DNA of 59,600 bases from Nocardia beijingensis NBRC 16342. GTDB lineage: Bacteria; Actinomycetota; Actinomycetes; Mycobacteriales; Mycobacteriaceae. The stretch is from contig NZ_BDBC01000050.1 in NCBI RefSeq assembly GCF_001612785.1, positions 1 through 59,600 on the forward strand, given 5' to 3'. The translations under genes were made by a program, and so were the position numbers. This document shows, in pieces, positions 56,516 through 59,600 of this stretch; positions within the stretch are counted from its first letter, which is position 1; each line of letters begins with the position of its first letter. The notes under the pieces are model-generated. The model did not search any database. It was not told the DNA's origin and saw only the letters and a program-made list of their open reading frames with translations.

Positions 56516-57133
56516 TCACTTCGGCGTCAGGTTCTCCAGCACCACCTCGGCGACCGCCTTCATCGTCGTGCGCCGGTCCATTGCGGTGCGCTGAATCCAC
56601 TTGAACGCCTGCGGCTCCGAAAGGCCCTGCGTCTGCATCAGCACGCCCTTGGCGCGCTCGACCAGCTTGCGGGTCTCCAGCCGCTCGGCGAGATTCGCGA
56701 CCTCGCTCTCCAGCGCGGTGATCTCGTGGAAGCGGCTGGCGGCCAATTCGATGGCAGGCACCAGATCCGACTTCGTGAACGGCTTCACCAGATAGGCCAT
56801 CGCGCCAGCGTCACGCGCCCGCTCCACCAGATCGCGCTGGCTGAACGCGGTCAGGATGACCACGGGGGCAACACGTTTGGACGCGATCTCCGCCGCCGCG
56901 TCGATCCCGTCGCGGCGCGGCATCTTCACATCCATGATGACCAGATCGGGCCGGTGCTCCACGGCGAGGTCGACCGCCTGCTGGCCGTCACCCGCCTCAC
57001 CGACCACCTGATAGCCCTCTTCGGTCAGCATCTCGACCAGATCCATGCGAATGAGCGCCTCGTCCTCGGCGACGACGACCCGCTTCGCGCCGGCGTCCTT
57101 CTTGGTGCCGGCGCCCCCAGCTGCTGTGCTCAT
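56516..57133 (-). CDS. pdtaR: ANTAR-domain response regulator PdtaR
   Basis: A 205-residue regulator that binds RNA hairpins when phosphorylated and acts as an antiterminator. The receiver domain (about 17-135) has the acidic pocket VVVAEDEA, phospho-acceptor Asp68 in LVIMDVK and Lys in YLVKPF. The ANTAR domain (about 145-203) is RLETRKLVERAKGVLMQTQGLSEPQAFKWIQRTAMDRRTTM. It matches M. tuberculosis Rv1626; its kinase PdtaS is not here. The ATG at 57133 follows AGAGGGG. Confidence 0.96.
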   Translation of the reverse strand: MSTAAGGAGTKKDAGAKRVVVAEDEALIRMDLVEMLTEEGYQVVGEAGDGQQAVDLAVEHRPDLVIMDVKMPRRDGIDAAAEIASKRVAPVVILTAFSQRDLVERARDAGAMAYLVKPFTKSDLVPAIELAASRFHEITALESEVANLAERLETRKLVERAKGVLMQTQGLSEPQAFKWIQRTAMDRRTTMKAVAEVVLENLTPK

Positions 57134-57340
57134 AGGTAGACCCCTCTGGTTCCGATGCCCTGTACCCGACCCAACCAAAGGAAAGCCGCGCTCGCACGGG
57201 GACGCGCACGGGCCATCCCTCGGGCTGTCGAGTGATGTAAAGAGTACCTTTCACTTCGGCATAGAACGCATATACCCTGCGCAAACCGCCCCATCGCGCC
57301 GCGCGGACCAACCCATTTCCGTCAACGCCACCCGAGCGGC

Positions 57341-57346
57341 TATAGT
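57341..57346 (+). promoter_or_regulatory. -10 element of the tRNA-Leu promoter
   Basis: TATAGT lies 13 bp before the tRNA-Leu 5' end. A weak -35-like TTCCGT is about 18 bp upstream. It fits a short tRNA leader. Confidence 0.6.
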
Positions 57347-57359
57347 TGCCATCCGGTGC

Positions 57360-57446
57360 GCCGGGTTGGCGGAACTGGCAGACGCGACGGTCTCAAAAAC
57401 CGTTGTCCGAAAGGACGTGTGGGTTCGAGTCCCACACTCGGCACCA
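57360..57446 (+). tRNA. tRNA-Leu (anticodon CAA)
   Basis: The cloverleaf is complete. Acceptor GCCGGGT (57360-57366) pairs with ACTCGGC (57436-57442), with one G-U. The anticodon loop CTCAAAA gives CAA, reading UUG. The long variable arm (TGTCCGAAAGGACG) is class II, and the T arm is GTGGG-TTCGAGT-CCCAC. Discriminator A and encoded CCA end at 57446. An integrase gene starts its 3' side 42 bp away, so the tRNA 3' end is the likely attachment site. Confidence 0.97.
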
Positions 57447-57488
57447 AGGTAGTGGGCGGTTTTCTCAACGCCGCCCACATTCCCCTCC

Positions 57489-58700
57489 TCACGCAGTCCG
57501 CAGATAGTCCGCAGCCGCCCTCGCCCCTGCGTCCATCCCGTTGGCCACCACATCCAGATCGTCCGGGAACAGATGCCCGTAGAGGTCGAGCGTCAGGGTC
57601 GCGGTTTTGTGCCCAAGCATCCGCTGTACGACCTTGATGTTCGCCCCGGCGCTGATCGCCAGTGACGCCGCCGTGTGACGCAACCCATGCGGCACGACTC
57701 CGGCGAGCCCCGCATCCTTCGCCGCCTGGTCGAACACCCACCGGAACTCCGTCGAGGTGAGGTAGCCGCCTTTGTGGCTCGGGAACACCAGCGCGTCCGG
57801 CCGACGACCGCTCAGGAGATTCGCCAGGTCCTTGGCCAGCGTGCCCGGCACAGGAACCGCCCGCGTGGTGTGGTTCTTTGTGTCGGTCTCCACGATGCCC
57901 TTGCCCGTGACCCCGGTTGCCGAACGAGTGATCCGGATCCGCCGCTGCTCGAGATCGACGTTGGAGGTACGCAGTGCGATCGCCTCGCAGAACCTGATCC
58001 CGGTATAGGCCAGGGTCAGGACCAGCGGACGGAACCGGCCCGCCGCCATCGCCAGCCGCATCACCTCCACGTGCGTCAAGTACCGCCGCTCCCCCGCCAT
58101 CATCGAAGGAAGGTCGATGTCCTCCGCCGGGTTCGCTGCCAGCCGCTTCGCCTTGATGGCGAACCTCAGAACCTGGCTGAGCACCTGGTAAGACTGGATA
58201 ACTCGGGACGCCGACAGGCCACGCCCCTCGAATCGAGAACTCCCCGATTCCGACAGGGCGACCACCCATTCCTGAATGTCTTCGAATTCGATTTCTCGCA
58301 GACGAACGTCGCCCCACCGCGGCAGCACGATCGTGTCGAGCAATGACCGGTATCCGGCGACAGTCTTCGGTTTGCGGAATTTCTTTGTGGCGAACCATTT
58401 CTCAGCGACGACACCGAACAGCACGCCGCTACGGTCCGGGTCAACCCAGGTTCCCGTTACGACCTTTGTTGTCACGTCGCTGTCGAGGAACTTCTGAGCG
58501 GCGGCCTTGGTGTCGAACGAGCGCGAGCGCTCCACGCCGTTCGGGTCGACGTACCGCGCCCGCCATCGCTTGCCCTTGCCGAAACGCTCGTCCGACTTGA
58601 CCTTCTTCTTAGTGACCTTGCCGGTTTCCGGGTCGACCTCGACGACGGTCGGATACCAGCGATCCTCGATGCCCGCGCGGGGATTACGCCGTGTCGCCAT
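57489..58700 (-). CDS. Tyrosine recombinase (site-specific integrase)
   Basis: A 403-residue phage/AICE-type integrase. An N-terminal AMPylation-unrelated arm-binding region and SAM-like core-binding domain (VAEKWFATKKFRKPKTVAGYRSLLDTIVLPRWG) precede the catalytic domain: Arg in AYTGIRFCEA, His-x-x-Arg in VPHGLRHTAA, His in MLGHKTATLTLDLYGH with Tyr as the nucleophile. It reads toward tRNA-Leu and ends 42 bp from it, the classic layout for tRNA-targeted elements. Its ATG overlaps the excisionase stop by one base. Confidence 0.96.
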   Translation of the reverse strand: MATRRNPRAGIEDRWYPTVVEVDPETGKVTKKKVKSDERFGKGKRWRARYVDPNGVERSRSFDTKAAAQKFLDSDVTTKVVTGTWVDPDRSGVLFGVVAEKWFATKKFRKPKTVAGYRSLLDTIVLPRWGDVRLREIEFEDIQEWVVALSESGSSRFEGRGLSASRVIQSYQVLSQVLRFAIKAKRLAANPAEDIDLPSMMAGERRYLTHVEVMRLAMAAGRFRPLVLTLAYTGIRFCEAIALRTSNVDLEQRRIRITRSATGVTGKGIVETDTKNHTTRAVPVPGTLAKDLANLLSGRRPDALVFPSHKGGYLTSTEFRWVFDQAAKDAGLAGVVPHGLRHTAASLAISAGANIKVVQRMLGHKTATLTLDLYGHLFPDDLDVVANGMDAGARAAADYLRTA

Positions 58701-58906
58701 CAGGCAGCCTCACCGGAACCGGTCAACTTCTCCTGCTCCGCGATCCACGCCAGCACCACGGACTTACGCCACACGCGCCGCCGCGGCCCCAGCTTGAAAC
58801 TCGCCGGACCTGAACCGACGTGCGCCCACCACCGCCAAGTCGCTTCCGGAATCCCGGTCAGGACCTCACAGTCCTTGGCCCGCAGGTAGGTCTCTTCCTC
58901 GCTCAT
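58700..58906 (-). CDS. Excisionase-like helix-turn-helix protein
   Basis: A 68-residue MerR/AlpA-type winged helix protein: YLRAKDCEVLTGIPEATWRWWAHVGSGPASFKLGPRRRVWRKSVVLAWIAEQEK. The pattern of helix-turn-helix plus a FKLGRRRVW wing is typical of Xis proteins paired with integrases. AGGGAAACGAC precedes the ATG. Its stop overlaps the integrase start, so the two are co-translated. Confidence 0.88.
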   Translation of the reverse strand: MSEEETYLRAKDCEVLTGIPEATWRWWAHVGSGPASFKLGPRRRVWRKSVVLAWIAEQEKLTGSGEAA

Positions 58907-58919
58907 GTCGTTTCCCTCC

Positions 58920-59600
58920 CTATGCTGCTTGCTGAATTGCTGAATGTTCGTGCTGTGCTCCTGCCCCGGCCGCGAGTAGGGCGTTGGTGTATTCCGCGCG
59001 CCATTTCGTGCGTTGGGCGATCGCGGCCAGGATCAAGTGATCCCGAGGCGGCGCGGACTGGTCTCCGGGCTCGACCGGCCGGATGATCAGATGCGAGGTA
59101 TCCGGCTTGTGGATGCCGACAGAGGCCAGCAGTTGCCGAACAAACTCCGCCCTGTCCGCCTTGTGATCCGGCAGCGTCTTCCCCGACCAGCGCCGCGACA
59201 CCAGCACGCGACGACCGGGAAGGCCGAGGGTGTCTCGGCGGTGGGCCTTGCCCTTGCAGCGGCCGGGGATGGTCTTGTCGCTGGCGCCCTTCGGGACGAT
59301 GCCGTAGCGCAGCCACACCGCGCACCGCGGCGAACACGGCGTGTGCTGCAACTCCGCGTGCAACCGGTCGTAGTGGATCGCGGTGCGGGTCGAATCGGTT
59401 TCCAAGACTTCGCTGATCGACTTGGTGAGGTACTTCGTCACGTACCCGATCGCCCGGTCGGCCTTCTGGCCAGGGATGTAACCCTTCATGTGGCCGGGGT
59501 CCATGCGTTCGCCGAACCGCACCGTGTACGCCGGTTCCAGATCATCCACCGCATCAAGAACGTCCATCGCGTCGTCCCAGCCGGTCAACGCCTGCCCGGA
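58920..59600 (-). CDS. RepSA-type replication initiator, N terminus outside the window
   Basis: The C-terminal 226 residues of an actinobacterial replication initiator. Recognised segments are KADRAIGYVTKYLTKSISEVL, HTPCSPRCAVWLRYGIVPKG (Cys cluster) and TLGLPGRRVLVSRRWSGKTL. These match pSAM2-type RepSA proteins, which start rolling-circle replication of the excised element. The frame stays open to 59600, so the gene continues past the edge; the TTG at 59588 is internal. It ends 13 bp before the excisionase start. Confidence 0.92.
   Translation of the reverse strand, partial: SGQALTGWDDAMDVLDAVDDLEPAYTVRFGERMDPGHMKGYIPGQKADRAIGYVTKYLTKSISEVLETDSTRTAIHYDRLHAELQHTPCSPRCAVWLRYGIVPKGASDKTIPGRCKGKAHRRDTLGLPGRRVLVSRRWSGKTLPDHKADRAEFVRQLLASVGIHKPDTSHLIIRPVEPGDQSAPPRDHLILAAIAQRTKWRAEYTNALLAAGAGAQHEHSAIQQAA

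Larger units (their letters stand above)
57425..59600. mobile_element. Left end of an integrative element (AICE-like), partial
   Basis: The element begins at or within the 3' end of tRNA-Leu and runs past the window end. It carries integrase, excisionase and a RepSA-type replication initiator, the module that defines actinomycete integrative and conjugative elements such as pSAM2. The right attachment site, transfer gene and any cargo are outside the window. The precise core sequence cannot be set without the other end. Confidence 0.8.

Overview
The window is high-GC actinobacterial chromosome, most like Nocardia or a close relative in the Mycobacteriales. The backbone genes (tsnR-rplT-rpmI-infC, DUF1844, uvrA, a universal stress protein, uvrB, a DUF402 gene, coaE fused to a GrpB-like domain, rpsA, polA, pdtaR) occur in the same relative order as the Mycobacterium tuberculosis Rv1644-Rv1626 block, read here in reverse. 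Most backbone genes lie on the minus strand. Between them sit accessory genes typical of soil actinomycetes: regulators, efflux, ABC transporters and small stress proteins. The genus assignment is inferred from protein sequence and synteny, not from a database search.

Layout. 0-2.3 kb: translation operon infC-rpmI-rplT-tsnR; infC appears to start at ATC behind a strong Shine-Dalgarno. 2.6-7.4 kb: DinB-like protein, DUF1844, alpha/beta hydrolase and uvrA. 7.7-15.5 kb: DevS/DosT-like haem-GAF kinase without a nearby regulator, solitary ketoacyl synthase divergent from a PAS-GGDEF cyclase, ABM protein, HelD-type RNA polymerase-recycling ATPase and universal stress protein. 16-23.1 kb: DoxX, AraC regulator, VOC protein, uvrB, two tandem DUF402 genes and coaE. 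23.1-29.4 kb: an accessory block between coaE and rpsA with a possible small transcript, MarR/MFS, TetR/small membrane protein and TetR/NmrA pairs, each with visible operator-like repeats. 29.5-35.9 kb: rpsA, methyltransferase, SPFH protein with a 52-residue ribbon-helix-helix partner, FAD oxidase and LysR regulator. 36-39.6 kb: polar amino acid ABC transporter, then a 29-bp tandem repeat array. 39.6-46 kb: SHOCT, DUF6325 and DUF7144 genes, an isopropylmalate-dehydrogenase-family enzyme, 2'-5' RNA ligase family protein, thioredoxin, a stand-alone LeuA regulatory domain with a possible attenuator, DUF6191 and beta-carbonic anhydrase. 46.1-57.1 kb: polA, DUF885 peptidase-like protein, a branched-chain amino acid (liv) operon with LivG and LivF fused, and pdtaR. 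57.36 kb to the end: tRNA-Leu(CAA) followed by integrase, excisionase and RepSA-type initiator, the left end of an integrative element (AICE) inserted at the tRNA 3' end.

How the genes work together. DNA repair and replication (uvrA, uvrB, polA), translation (infC, rpsA, rplT, rpmI, tRNA-Leu) and cofactor supply (coaE) form the conserved core. Amino acid uptake (two ABC systems) and leucine-related genes form a second theme. Most divergent gene pairs carry their own repressor and paired operator-like sites. Most convergent pairs are closed by long, nearly perfect bidirectional hairpins.
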